Origin: Argentina anserina
Taxonomy: Eukaryota; Streptophyta; Magnoliopsida; Rosales; Rosaceae
Direction: 5' to 3'
Assembly: GCF_933775445.1 (NCBI RefSeq)
Contig: NC_065873.1
Span: 29,760,001-29,824,000, forward strand
Length of the DNA stretch: 64,000 nucleotides
The stretch's first letter is position 1, and every line of letters begins with the position of its first letter. This document shows positions 1 to 11,155 of this stretch, piece by piece. A program made the position numbers and the translations under genes. The notes beneath the pieces are model-generated. The model saw nothing but the letters and a program-made list of their open reading frames with translations, was not told the DNA's origin and ran no database searches.

Positions 1-104
1 CCTATTAGGTTGCTAGTTGCCTTACTTTGTAGTCTTGCAGCCACAATTTTTTTTCTAAGTTCTAAGTTTATACTGTTGCAACTATGCACATATGTGATGT
101 GCAG

Positions 105-3100
105 TTATGTAATGGGTATTGGTGAAGCAGAGGCATTTTCTGAAAGATTGAAAAGAGAGCTTCTGGCTCTAGAAGCAGCAAATGTGCATGCCATTTTGGA
201 AAGCGAACCTTTGATGGATGAGGTGAGCCGTTTCTCTGTTCATTTCTTTATATATTATGGCATTTCTTCTTTCCAAAGTTACTTTTTGAAGTTTCTTAAT
301 TCGAAGGAGGTTTTCAGATGTTTACTTAATTATATTTTCTAATTTTCTGTTCACATGTCTGTATCACTGCTTTTGCATTATGTAGTAATCCATGTGGCTA
401 TATCTTGAGATTCACTCATTCATTTTTTGACCTCATACTTGGTTAGAGCATTTTTCTGTTACACAAATGATGTCGCTATCTTTATTTGAACAACTTCATT
501 CTTCATTATCTGCTCGAGCTACTTGCATCATTACTTTACCAAGCTGTATATGAAAATGATGTGAAAGCTGTTCATATCTAATTCTAGCACATTGTTTCCA
601 TGGATGTCCATTTTCTTGAAAACATATGAGACTAATATGTATAGCGTCATTTTGTGGTGTTGTAGGTTTTGCAAGGGATTGAAGCGGCAACTAATTGTGT
701 TGATGACATGGATGAATGGTTAGGCATCTTCAACGTGAAACTCAGACACATGAGAGAAGACATTGAGTCGGTATATCTTTGATATATGGATGACAATTTG
801 TTTGTTTTCAATATTGCACATCACAGAAATTTGTACCTTTAAAATTTTTGATCTTCTGTTAAATGTGCTTAATACATTTTAGACTAACACAGCATACATT
901 TTCAGATAGAAACCCGCAATAACAAGTTGGAAATGCAATCTGTAAATAATAAAGCACTCATAGAGGAACTTGACAAGCTTCTGAAAGGCTTGCATATCCC
1001 TACGGAGGTATGCTGTCCATTATGTTTACCTGTGATATATAGTTGATTAGTTTTGAACTGGCACTTGTTTAGGCCCGAAAGATCTTTTGAATGTCATTTC
1101 CTTGGTGTAGTATTCAACATGTTTGACTGGAGGTTCATTTGACGAGGCACGTATGATTCAAAACATAGAAGCATGTGAGTGGTTAGCTGGTGCTATACGC
1201 AGTCTTCAAGTACCCAATTTGGATCCTATCTATGCAAACATGCGAGCTGTATGCACTCTATCTTTATCATTTGTTTCCCTTCCCAAAAATATAAAGTGTG
1301 CAAAAACGCTGTGCTGTGACTTTCAAAGTTCTCTTTTGAAGCTAATAACACTTCAGAACATTGTTAGATTGGTTATAATGTAACTTAATCCTTAGAGTAA
1401 AATAATTTACAAGTTTTCAATGCACTCGTAATTATTCAAATACTTACAGGTTAAAGAGAAGCGAGCAGAACTTGAAATATTAAAAGCTACATTTGTCAGA
1501 AGAGCTTCTGAGTTCTTGCGAAATTACTTTGCTAGTTTGGTGGATTTCATGATCAGTGACAAGAGCTACTTTTCTCAGGTGCACTTTAGGACTTTAGTTC
1601 CTGTACATTTAACTAAAAATGTTCATCATCTCAGTAGGAATCTCAATGCTGACTACTTTGGTTGATTTTTAACAGCGGGGGCAACTGAAAAGGCCTGATC
1701 ATGCTGATCTACGGTACAAATGCAGGACATATGCTCGCCTTCTGCAACATTTAAAGGTCTTATCTCATATTAATTGCATTAACTATTTGAACCTTGCTCT
1801 ATATATGTGTGTATTTGCTTGTATTTATTTATTTCTCATCATCGGCACCTTTGTTTCTGCAGACTCTTGATAAAAATTGTCTTGGTCCGCTGAGAAAAGC
1901 ATATTGTAGCTCCCTCAACTTGCTTCTTCGTCGGGAGGTTAGAAATATTAATTTCCTAAGTCTAGTTTTTTATCATACCTTTTGCTCTCAAATTTTATAC
2001 CTTTTCAGGAACTTTGACTGACCTAAGAATGTATGTATGATGTCTTTAGGCTCGTGAATTTGCGAATGAGCTTCGTGCTAGCACAAAGGCATCAAAAAAT
2101 CAAACAGCCTGGCTTGAAGCTTCTACCGGTTCTGGTCAAAATGTGAATGCTGCAGACACTTCTACTGTTTCTGAAGCTTATTCCAAAATGCTCACAATTT
2201 TTATCCCACTCCTTGTAGATGAGGTCAACTCCGGACATTCTAGTTTTTTCCTTAATCTGAATAATCTGATCTTTCTATTAAAAAGTAGTCTACATTGTGT
2301 CAACTACAGAGTTCTTTTTTTGCACACTTTATGTGCTTTGAAGTTCCTGCACTGGTTCCTCCAGGGGGTACTGCCAATGGAGATAAATCTGAATACAATG
2401 ATGATGACCCCACTGATGACGATTTGGGAATCATGGACATTGATGACAACGACAGTAAAGCTGGTAGTTAACTCTGTTTGCTTTCAGTCTTATGTTTAAC
2501 CTTTGCACTGTATGTAATTATAATCCAGTTCTGCCTCACTCTCTTGCATGACCCAATCATCTAATGTTGTAGGTAAACAAACAGGAGAGCTTGCAGCATT
2601 GAATGAATCTCTTCAGGATTTACTAGATGGCATCCAAGTAATGAGCTCAACAAATTGCTTATTTGCTTGCTTACACCGGCTTTCTAAAATTTTTTGCCTG
2701 CACTCTCTTTCATTAGCGGGTTTCCATATTCACATTATCTGTAGCAGAAGGAGGTGACCTGTTAGGAATTGTATTTCATGTTCCTTAATAGACATCATCT
2801 CAAATCTCAATCTTCTCTCACAGAAGTTAGGATTTCTTATCTATGGTTTTAGGTGATACCAAAGTGGATATTTTACTCTAATTAGCTTAGGTTGTAGACT
2901 GGAGGTATCCTATTCCAATGGCAATCCTTACACTTGAACAGTATCCAATGATTTAGAGTCTTTCTAAGGTGTTCGTGTGTGCAAAATTTGGTCTTGATTG
3001 AGAAAAAATTGTCTGTTTGTAATACGCATGGTAAATTTGTATGATTTTGGAAACTTCCCATGTCACAGGATTGATTCATTAGATGAAAACCAGTCATATT

Positions 3101-5736
3101 AGGGAGAGTTCCTTGATGACAATCCTAACATGATTTTTATGTTCCTGAATTGTGATTTTATTGGACGATAATATTGATAAGATGACTGAAACTTATTGTT
3201 TGCATTGGCATCTGAATTTGCATAAAAGGCCAGATTACATAATATTTCATACCTTACATACTGTTCTTCATCTTCTATATTATATCACAAAAATGTTACA
3301 TAGCCGCATGGACTAGGTAGCTTCCATGTGTCCCACGACATATGCTTTTCCTGATGTCACTGATAAAAGATGTCATTATATGATTTTTCAGGAAGACTTT
3401 TATGCTGTGGTGGACTGGGCATACAAGATTGATCCTCTACGCTGCATATCAATGCATGGGATTACAGAGCGTTATCTTTCTGGTCAGAAAGCTGATGCAG
3501 CAGGGTTTGTGCGTCTCCTGCTGGGCGATCTGGAGTCGAGAATATCAATGCAATTCAGTCGTGTAAGTTTTTCTTTTAAAGGGTGATCATGGTCATATAT
3601 TTTTCAAAGTTATGAAATGAGCCCACGTCACTTCTTTTCAATTGCAGTTTGTTGATGAAGCCTGCCACCAGATTGAAAGAAATGAGCGCAATGTTAGGCA
3701 AATGGGTGTCTTATCATACATCCCAAGGTAAAATGGATCAGCATAGCTTATGCTTCTTAGTCATTGGTTCATCAAGTTGAGGTCTGCAATGTTGACTGAA
3801 TGCTTATAATGAAAAGAGAAGAAAATGAAAAGAACAAGAAATCGGAAAGAATTTTCATTACTTCCAGTAAATAAATGCAAAGTTCCAAAACAGTTTGTCA
3901 GCTCTAACCAGGCAGCGACTTATCCCATTCTCTGCTGTTCTTATGTGTTTGATACTTCTTGTAACACGTTGTAGTTGAATTTGCTCACTTTGTGTGCAGA
4001 TTCGCAACTCTAGCGACGCGAATGGAGCAGTATATCCAAGGACAGTCTAGAGAGTTAGTTGATCAAGCCTACACAAAATTTGTAAGTTTTTTCTCAATGA
4101 CAACATAACTTTTGTGGTGGGTGAATTATGATGACTACTATAATCCAAACAAGTGGGATAGGGCATCAAATATCATGATTGAAAGAGGAATGTTTTTGTT
4201 TTGGTCACAAGTGGTTAAGTGGTCCTTTGCGGCAATGGGCATTATACTACAGAGATGGTTTCTGTTTATTCAAGCATGTACAAGCAAACACTAGTGGTTC
4301 TTCTTCGAACAAAAAAAAATCTAGTGGTTCTTGTGATATTACTTTGGTTTTTCTATTCTAAGTATGAGGCCTTGAATGCTTAATCCAGTTTAAAAGACCA
4401 CCTTTTTGTGCTCTTTATTCAAGCACTTAACTGTCAACTGGCTCCATGATTTTTAATGATGAAATCCAGACCAATAAAGAGGTAATGAAAACATTAGATT
4501 ATTACCGGAGCTGTATTCTTATGTGAGGTTGCTTGCTTGACAGGTTAGTATAATGTTTGTGACTTTAGAGAAAATAGCACAAACGGATCCGAAATACTCC
4601 GACCTCTTCCTCTTAGAGAACTATGCTGCATTTCAGAATAGGTAGTCCTCTTTCCCTTTTCAACTATCATCAGTGTTTTCTTTTAATTTGAGTTTTGAAT
4701 AGAAGCAGTTTGCCTGCAGTTTGTATGACTTAGCAAATGTTGTTCCCACATTGGCCAAATTTTATCATCAAGCAAGCGAAGCTTATGAACAAGCTTGCAC
4801 ACGCCATATCAGTATGATCATTTACGCTGTAAGTTATTCCCTTTGGTGCCAGATTAAAGCCGCTATATTGAACACAAGTAACCCTCGTCCTGTTCTCTTT
4901 GCAGCAATTTGAGCGGCTTTTCCAGTTTGCAAAAAAAATAGAGGATTTGATGTATACAATTGCACCAGAAGAGGTTAGTGAATCATTAGTCCCTAATTGT
5001 CATTTTGTTCTCATTTTGTTTACATTGTACATGTTTATAGTTAATCCGAAAGCATTAATAATAAACTGTTACACTTTGTGGTTGATGTACGTATTGTTTT
5101 GAGAAACAGTTCTGTGCAATTGATTTAATTGAGATATTCTAAAATATTAAATATTGCTAATCAATTTTCTTCACAAATTTCAGATTCCTTTTCAGCTTGG
5201 ATTGTCAAAGGTGGATCTGCGGAAGATGTTAAAATATAGTTTATCTGGGGTGAGTTGGGTAAAATTTCCTTATATCTTGGTCTCATATGTTCGTTGCTAA
5301 ACATCATCTTGGGTATGCAGCTTGACAAGTCCATCAGTGCAATGTACAAGAAGTTGCAGAAAAATATGACATCAGAAGAACTGCTGCCGTCCTTATGGGA
5401 TAAATGCAAGGTATGTTGTTATATAAATTTATGTTGGTGTTGTAAAGCATGTTTAGAGCTCAGATTTGATTTATGCTAAGAACCCTAAACAATAGGCTGC
5501 TCAACTGCTGCATCTTGCTGCTATCTTTATCTATACAGCGATTGGAAATTGAACTATTGTGTGTGCTCAACTTTGTAAACCTTTTCCTACGAGAAAATAT
5601 TTAATGGATTTTCTGGGTTTGACAGAAGGAATTTCTGGACAAGTATGAAAGTTTTGCTCAACTAGTCAACAAAATCTACCCCTCAGAGACCATTCCTACT
5701 GTAACAGAGATGAGAGAACTTTTGGCTTCCATGTAA
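105..5736 (+). CDS. SEC3A: Exocyst complex component SEC3 (3' part, 19 exons visible)
   Basis: SEC3 is a subunit of the octameric exocyst, which tethers secretory vesicles to the plasma membrane during polarised secretion and cell-plate formation. The spliced exons give about 671 residues that follow plant SEC3A closely (family length near 890), so the N-terminal PIP2-binding domain lies to the left of the window. Exons: 105-222, 666-770, 906-1007, 1111-1248, 1450-1578, 1676-1756, 1863-1937, 2050-2223, 2310-2463, 2573-2637, 3392-3562, 3648-3727, 4000-4081, 4544-4641, 4720-4828, 4905-4973, 5184-5249, 5321-5410, 5626-5736. All introns are GT-AG and the frame stays open across every junction. 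Recognisable blocks are [54 protein letters not shown] and the C-terminus ending LLASM. An acidic linker (DDDPTDDD, near 2420) precedes the second half. No lesion is seen, so the gene looks intact. Confidence 0.93.
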
Positions 5737-6044
5737 ATTGAGTCACTGTCCTGTATAATTACAACATTTCATAGATATGTTTGAGGAACAGTTGTAGCTT
5801 GATGTAATCTTCTTTGCTTTCCTTTTGTCGAAATTTATGGGACAACATCGGTTTTTCATCGTCCCAGTTGAAAAACATGTATAATTGTTTACATGAAAGA
5901 TATATTGTAACTTGCGTTTTCCATAGCTGTACTCATTTTTTGCTGATCGTTTCCATCATTCCATCATGAACCGGGATGCCGCCTCGATATAAAGAAAGCA
6001 AACTAACTGAGAAACTTGCTCTCAAAGTTGGCCAAGAAGCTATG

Positions 6045-6076
<32 letters not shown>

Positions 6077-7443
6077 CCCGGAACTGTTGGTTTTTTCAAG
6101 GTTATGCTTTGATGACTTAAAAAAAAAGTTAATAGCTTGGAATAGTGTTGTGGTTGGAGTACTCCACAGAAAAATATTTGAGTTGTGTCAATATTTTCAA
6201 ACATAGTGGATTAAAATGGATCATACAGAAAAATCCATATGGCCTAGACAGAGAGGTCCAGATTAAAACAAACTTCAACGACCTTAATATTGAAATAGTT
6301 GCATCAACAGATAATACAACAATCTGCATTCTTTTCCCACAATATAAAGAAGTTCAACAAAGTGAAGCAAACAAAATAAGCACAACATAGTCCATCATTG
6401 TCATCTATACAAAACATGAATATATGTCAGTTCAGTTCCTAAACCAACAGTTTTAAGAAATCTCCTAACCACTAATAGTGCATCCACTTCCATCAAGTCC
6501 ACACCTCATGATCATGAAGTAATCAGTTCCAATATCCAGAGACCCCTACCACATCTCTGATATAACATGTCTGATTATCTGTCAAATAATCCATGAAAAC
6601 AATTAGTCAATGATCATCCAGGAAGAACAGGAGCAGCACAACTGAGATAGAATGCAAAACAACATATATATTTAGAGAAGGTGTTTCTAACTACGTGAAA
6701 GGTTGACTATTATATCAAAAAGAAAAAATCATTTACGTATCAAGAACAACTAATGCCGCATATAGACCATAGGCTCATAGGAAGAGGATGAATCAAATGG
6801 AGATAAAAGAAGAAAGCAGTTTCAACTTCCCAACCTCTTTACAATCACGAAAAATCAGGAAAAAACAGACCTTTTCTAAACACTATGAATGGAGAATGGA
6901 GAGGCTAACACATGAAGTTATACACTGAACACATAATACAACAATCTAGATTCATATCAATTTTGAGGGACAATCTAGATTATATTTCAATCCAACGATA
7001 TTCTTTGGTCTATGCATGAACAGAGCTAGACCTTCTGAAAATCTGAAACAATGTCTCGAGGAACATACGCACACAAATCATAATGAACAGGCAAAAAAAT
7101 AGATGATACATGACCCTGTAATCTATTGTTCCCCCAGAACATCAATAACTCACCTAGAAAACAGCACTGTTATCCAACCAATACGTCAAATCTTAAAGGT
7201 GAGCTTAAACTTGAAATTGCACAGTGAAACTTACTCTACTTGGATGCAGAACATGACATAATGAATTACAAGGAACTTCCAAAGCACGCAAGTCATAAGA
7301 AAAGGATACAAGGAATCAGGTTCGACAGTTTCTTCAATTCCAAAGGAATCGGAAAGTTTCATGAATTGATAATAGGATGCAACTAAAAATGTAGATATAT
7401 TTAAGCATAGTTAAAGTAAGGAGTCACGAACCAGCACAGAGGA
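5737..7443. other. Convergent intergenic region, SEC3 to F-box gene
   Basis: This 1.7 kb lies between two convergent genes and holds no convincing coding sequence. Its left part should contain the SEC3 3' UTR (AT-rich, to about 5.95 kb). A pure AT dinucleotide run lies at 6046-6075. The right part is probably 3' UTR of the F-box gene on the minus strand. The short open frames here show no recognisable motif. Confidence 0.5.
6046..6075. repeat. (AT)n microsatellite
   Basis: An uninterrupted run of about 15 AT dinucleotides. It is likely to vary in length between individuals. Confidence 0.9.
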
Positions 7444-8529
7444 CTAATCATCTATCCGAAGTAGGCTCTGTTCGTACGGAATCATGCTAAGGCTAGGGCA
7501 GGCTTGAATCATATACATGCCAGTTTCACTCTCTTGTTTATGATCAATCTTCTTCAACAAGCAAATGTCGTCGCCAGTAGGTTCTACAGCAACTGTACAG
7601 TTCTCCATAACCAAGAAATCGCTGTACGGTGTTGGATGGTGGGTGGGAGCATAAGCAAAGTTAAAGAGCTTAGTCCATGACTCAGCCACACCATATTCTC
7701 TCATCACCCAGAAATCCACACTGCAACCAACAGAGGTAATCACATAACCGCATACACAGAGGCATCCCTCACTAACCCCAACACTGCCGAGTTCTACTCC
7801 ATCATGTCGACCAGGCACAAGCACCATTGTCCTGAACTCCTCACTTGCGAAATCGAAAACAACGATGTCATCCAACAAGGACCAGTGAAGTGCCTCATTG
7901 AGAAGAATCCCCCGATGAGTATAGGCTACGAAATGAGCAGGGTATTGGACTGTTTTCCAGACGTGAGCTTTGGAGGAGAACATCTTCATCTCTTCATCTA
8001 CATGTATCTCTGCCTCATCATTCTCATCTCCATCAATCCAAACCGAGTATGCCAATACTCTGTAGTCGTCGGTGGCAGACAAGTAGCCAACACCATGCTC
8101 CCTGAGCACTAGACCATCCACAAACTCCGGCTTCGGCAGCTGCTTGAAGAATCCGGTTGCCGGGTTCCAGACGTAGAACTGGACAAGATCAACCGCTACA
8201 AACACCATGCCATTGCAGCAGCCGAGTAGGGTGACTCGACAACCGATCCCCGGTTGCTCGAAAGGGAAGCTCCGCTTGCTGACGTTAAACGACGGCGTAT
8301 CATCCAAGTCTAGAGTGGCAAGCTGAGGGGCGTCGGTGGAGAGGAGTAGCCTGTTCGTTTTACGCCGGCGAGCTGCGTTGAATTGAGACGCGGCGAATTG
8401 GGGGTCGGAGAGTATGATGGAACGCCACCGTTTCGAAACGGAGGTGAATCTGATCAGGGATTTCACGGGTAGCCAACGAATGACATCGAGAATAATATCT
8501 TCAGATAGCTCTGTGAATTCAGCCATCAT
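7444..8529 (-). CDS. F-box protein with C-terminal F-box-associated region
   Basis: A substrate-recognition subunit of an SCF (SKP1-Cullin-F-box) ubiquitin ligase. The intronless 361-residue frame opens with a typical F-box at about residues 8-45 (LSEDIILDVIRWLPVKSL, then a conserved W in KRWRSI). It continues with the beta-rich F-box-associated region seen in CPR1-like plant proteins: LLGCCNGMVF at about 100 and VWNPATGFFKQLP at about 120. Length and architecture match the large plant FBA type-1 family, whose targets cannot be told from sequence. Two Met codons open the frame and either could be used. Upstream, 8530-8896 forms a short shared promoter with the divergent RBR ligase gene. The target protein is unknown; F-box identity is firm. 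Confidence 0.88.
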   Translation of the reverse strand: MMAEFTELSEDIILDVIRWLPVKSLIRFTSVSKRWRSIILSDPQFAASQFNAARRRKTNRLLLSTDAPQLATLDLDDTPSFNVSKRSFPFEQPGIGCRVTLLGCCNGMVFVAVDLVQFYVWNPATGFFKQLPKPEFVDGLVLREHGVGYLSATDDYRVLAYSVWIDGDENDEAEIHVDEEMKMFSSKAHVWKTVQYPAHFVAYTHRGILLNEALHWSLLDDIVVFDFASEEFRTMVLVPGRHDGVELGSVGVSEGCLCVCGYVITSVGCSVDFWVMREYGVAESWTKLFNFAYAPTHHPTPYSDFLVMENCTVAVEPTGDDICLLKKIDHKQESETGMYMIQACPSLSMIPYEQSLLRIDD

Positions 8530-8896
8530 GTACTGATCTAATACCTTGAATGGATTAAGATGGAAGAAGAAGCTGGGTAATTAAGCTGGAAAAAAAGAAG
8601 AACATTTTGGGGAAGTTGTAAAGAAATTGGGGTCTGGACTGGGCTTGGAGTATAGAGTTTTGCCAGAGAAAAGCTACGTGTAAAAATGGCAGATTTGGCT
8701 TAATTATGGGCAAAGATTCGTCCCTGCGCATCCTAAAACGAAGTCGTTTCAGTGATATGTTGTTAAATGAAACTAGGAGTAGTAGTCAAGTTTTCTATAG
8801 GAATAAGGAATGCATGATCCAAGTCTATAATGGCCGCCTCTCTCTATACATAGGCGACTAAGAATCCATTGGCAATATTAGAGCAAAGAGCCTGTC
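8530..8896. promoter_or_regulatory. Short divergent promoter region, F-box / RBR ligase
   Basis: Only 367 bases separate the start codons of two divergently transcribed genes, both acting in ubiquitin ligation. The stretch must hold both 5' UTRs and core promoters. I see no clean TATA box for either gene; CTCTCTATACATA near 8841-8854 is the best candidate for the plus strand. Shared regulation is an inference from spacing only. Confidence 0.5.
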
Positions 8897-10534
8897 ATGG
8901 ACAATATGCATGAGAGCGATGAAGACGCGAATGAGTTAGAGGGAGATCTCCCAGTAGATTACGATGTCGATGAGTTTGGTGAGACTTCGTCGGTACCGGA
9001 GAAAAACTACACTCTTTTAAAAGAAGAAGAAATTGCCAAACTTGAGCAAGATTATATTACAGAAGTATCCACTGTCCTTTTTGTATCTGAATCTGATGCA
9101 TGCTTGCTGCTCCCTCACTTCAGTTGGAGGGTTGAGGATCTGCAGGATGAATGGTTTGCTGATGAAGATAAAGTTCGAGACAAGGCAGGCTTGTTGAAGA
9201 AACCAGTAGTCCAACATAGCGCCGGCCTAAATCTGAAAATCACTTGTGGAATATGTTTTCAGGAGTACAACATTTCATCTGGGAGTACTATCAGCGCTAT
9301 TTTGACAGCCTCCTGTGGCCATCCTTATTGTCGAGCTTGCTGGGCAGGTTATATCGGCACATGTATCAATGAGGGTGGTTCTGCCTGTTTGATGCTCAGG
9401 TGTCCTGAACCAAAATGCAGCGCAGCGATCGGTCCGGATTTAATCCACAATGTGTTGGTGATGTCAGAGAATAAGGAAAAGGCCTTGTATGACAAGTACA
9501 AGCGCTACCTGCTAAGATCTTATGTCGATAATCACAGGAAGATCAAATGGTGTCCTGCTCCTAATTGCGATTACGCAGTTCAGTTTGATAGTTTGGGGGA
9601 GATGGTGTCGTACGATGTTTCTTGTGTTTGCTCTCGAAGTTATTGCTGGAATTGCACAGACGAGAATCATCGTCCCGTGGACTGCAAGACTGTTAAGAAC
9701 TGGCTTTTGAAAAACCAGGATGATTCTCATAATGGCCAGTGGATAATGGCCAATACAAAGCCTTGTCCCAAGTGCAAGAGATCAATTGAAAAGAATGAGG
9801 GGTGTAATCACATGACCTGCAGGTCCCCTTGTTTTTATCAATTCTGCTGGTATTGTCTCGGGCCATACTTGTCAGGTTGCCATTGCAACAGGTTTTACAA
9901 AACTAATTCCGATCAGTCATATGAGGGGAACTGGGGCGTCGCTGAGATTGATAGAAGGGAAGCAAAGAGAGAGTTAGAGAGATATATTCATTACTATGAG
10001 CGTTGGGAAACCAATGGAAGATCGAAGAAAAAGGCTATAGAGGATTTCGAGAAGGTGAAAGCCTTGCACATTAAGGAACTTGGAACCCTGCAGAAGAATA
10101 CAGTAGAACATGTATACGATTTCATTATACAAGCTTGGCAACAGATAATTGAGTGCAGGCAGGTACTGAGATGGACCTTTGTCTATGGCTATTACATGAG
10201 CGAGAAGGAAGAGCATAGTAACAAGCGGGCGTTTTTCGAGTGTTTGCAAGGTCATGCCGAGTACAGCCTCGAGCGGCTTCACGGCTGTGCTGAGAGAGAA
10301 CTGCAACCTTTTCTGGTCTCTATTAGTGACATTAAGGACTCCGAGTTCAGCGACTTCAAGAAAAAGCTTACAGGGCTAACAAAGGTGACCGAAAATTACT
10401 TCAACAAGCTGGCTAGTGCGTTGGAGGAGGGACTTTCAGAGATAGAAACAAATAAAAGAATGCGCCATCCAGAGCCATCGAAAAAATCGAAAAAGAAGAA
10501 GAAAAGAAATAGATATGCACGCAGAGTTATTTAA
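8897..10534 (+). CDS. ARIADNE-type RBR E3 ubiquitin ligase (C-terminus frame-shifted)
   Basis: An RBR (RING1-IBR-RING2) E3 ligase of the plant ARI family, which passes ubiquitin from an E2 through a RING2 cysteine thioester to substrate. The 545-residue frame has an acidic N-terminus (1-35), a UBA-like helical region (about 38-95), RING1 from C117 (CGIC, then CGHPYC), an IBR at about 219-263 (CPAPNC to DENHRPVDC) and RING2 at about 290-330. The catalytic cysteine is in EGCNHM (residue 303). The helical Ariadne domain follows (KRELERYIHYYERW, QIIECRQVLRW, GHAEYSLERLH). The gene is intronless. After residue 520 the frame runs through a lysine-rich, A/G-rich tract and stops at 10534, while the family's usual RanBP2-type zinc fingers lie just downstream in another frame. 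RING2 also lacks several residues of the usual loop before its last ligands. Confidence 0.85.
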   Translation: MDNMHESDEDANELEGDLPVDYDVDEFGETSSVPEKNYTLLKEEEIAKLEQDYITEVSTVLFVSESDACLLLPHFSWRVEDLQDEWFADEDKVRDKAGLLKKPVVQHSAGLNLKITCGICFQEYNISSGSTISAILTASCGHPYCRACWAGYIGTCINEGGSACLMLRCPEPKCSAAIGPDLIHNVLVMSENKEKALYDKYKRYLLRSYVDNHRKIKWCPAPNCDYAVQFDSLGEMVSYDVSCVCSRSYCWNCTDENHRPVDCKTVKNWLLKNQDDSHNGQWIMANTKPCPKCKRSIEKNEGCNHMTCRSPCFYQFCWYCLGPYLSGCHCNRFYKTNSDQSYEGNWGVAEIDRREAKRELERYIHYYERWETNGRSKKKAIEDFEKVKALHIKELGTLQKNTVEHVYDFIIQAWQQIIECRQVLRWTFVYGYYMSEKEEHSNKRAFFECLQGHAEYSLERLHGCAERELQPFLVSISDIKDSEFSDFKKKLTGLTKVTENYFNKLASALEEGLSEIETNKRMRHPEPSKKSKKKKKRNRYARRVI

Positions 10535-10745
10535 CCAGAATTCTACCGCTTCTTCCAGCAGAAAGAAACACAAGCATGAGTACCAGGACAATAGTTGGTC
10601 ATGTCCGCATTGTACTTATGTAAATCCAGCAACTAACCGCAGATGTCAGATGTGTGTTCCGGCTTGGTCTTTTGATATCTGTACATATTCAAATCCAGCT
10701 TCTGCAGCCAGCTGTGAGATGTGTTCTGATGCTAGATTTCGATGA
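10512..10745 (+). other. Out-of-frame C-terminal RanBP2-type zinc fingers of the RBR ligase
   Basis: A frame overlapping the end of the RBR gene encodes a basic linker and then WSCPHCTYVNPATNRRCQMC, a complete RanBP2-type zinc finger (C-x2-C-x10-C-x2-C). A second, damaged copy follows (AWSFDICTYSNPASAASCEMC) whose first cysteine is replaced. Plant ARI proteins usually end in such a finger, so this is almost certainly the original C-terminus of the same gene. The frame change must fall in the A/G-rich tract at about 10476-10510. A -1/+1 indel, a small unannotated intron or a sequencing error could each explain it. The frame ends with TGA at 10743-10745. Confidence 0.75.
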
Positions 10746-11155
10746 TCATTATTGTGAGTGATGCACATCATCCTGTAGTCTAGTCTTCTAATTGGAATAT
10801 TCCAAATTGCAATTTTGAAGGAGGTTCTAATAATGAGCAAGTTAATTAGGATTCACAACTTTATATTACAGTTCTTGATCTTCGTTAGAAAATAATGAAT
10901 GAGTGGTTTTTGAGTCTTTTTCTGTTAGTTCTCCTTTCCTCCTCTTCTTTCTGATTACATGTCAACTATGAGTACTTATTCTGTTAGTTCTCCTCTTCTC
11001 ATTCCTTTCCAGCTTTCCTCATAATCTGTTTTTTGCATATTATGAGCAAGCATTAAGCCGTGGACTTCAAACACAGCCCTTTATAAACACCCTCCATCTA
11101 CTACTTTACTTTGTATAGTCCTGCCACTCCTGCGCCGCCGATCATCGTCAGAGCT

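Noticed and set aside
10..342. 110-codon open frame at the left edge
   Set aside because: It reads through an intron; only 105-222 is SEC3 exon, as shown by the splice signals and family match.
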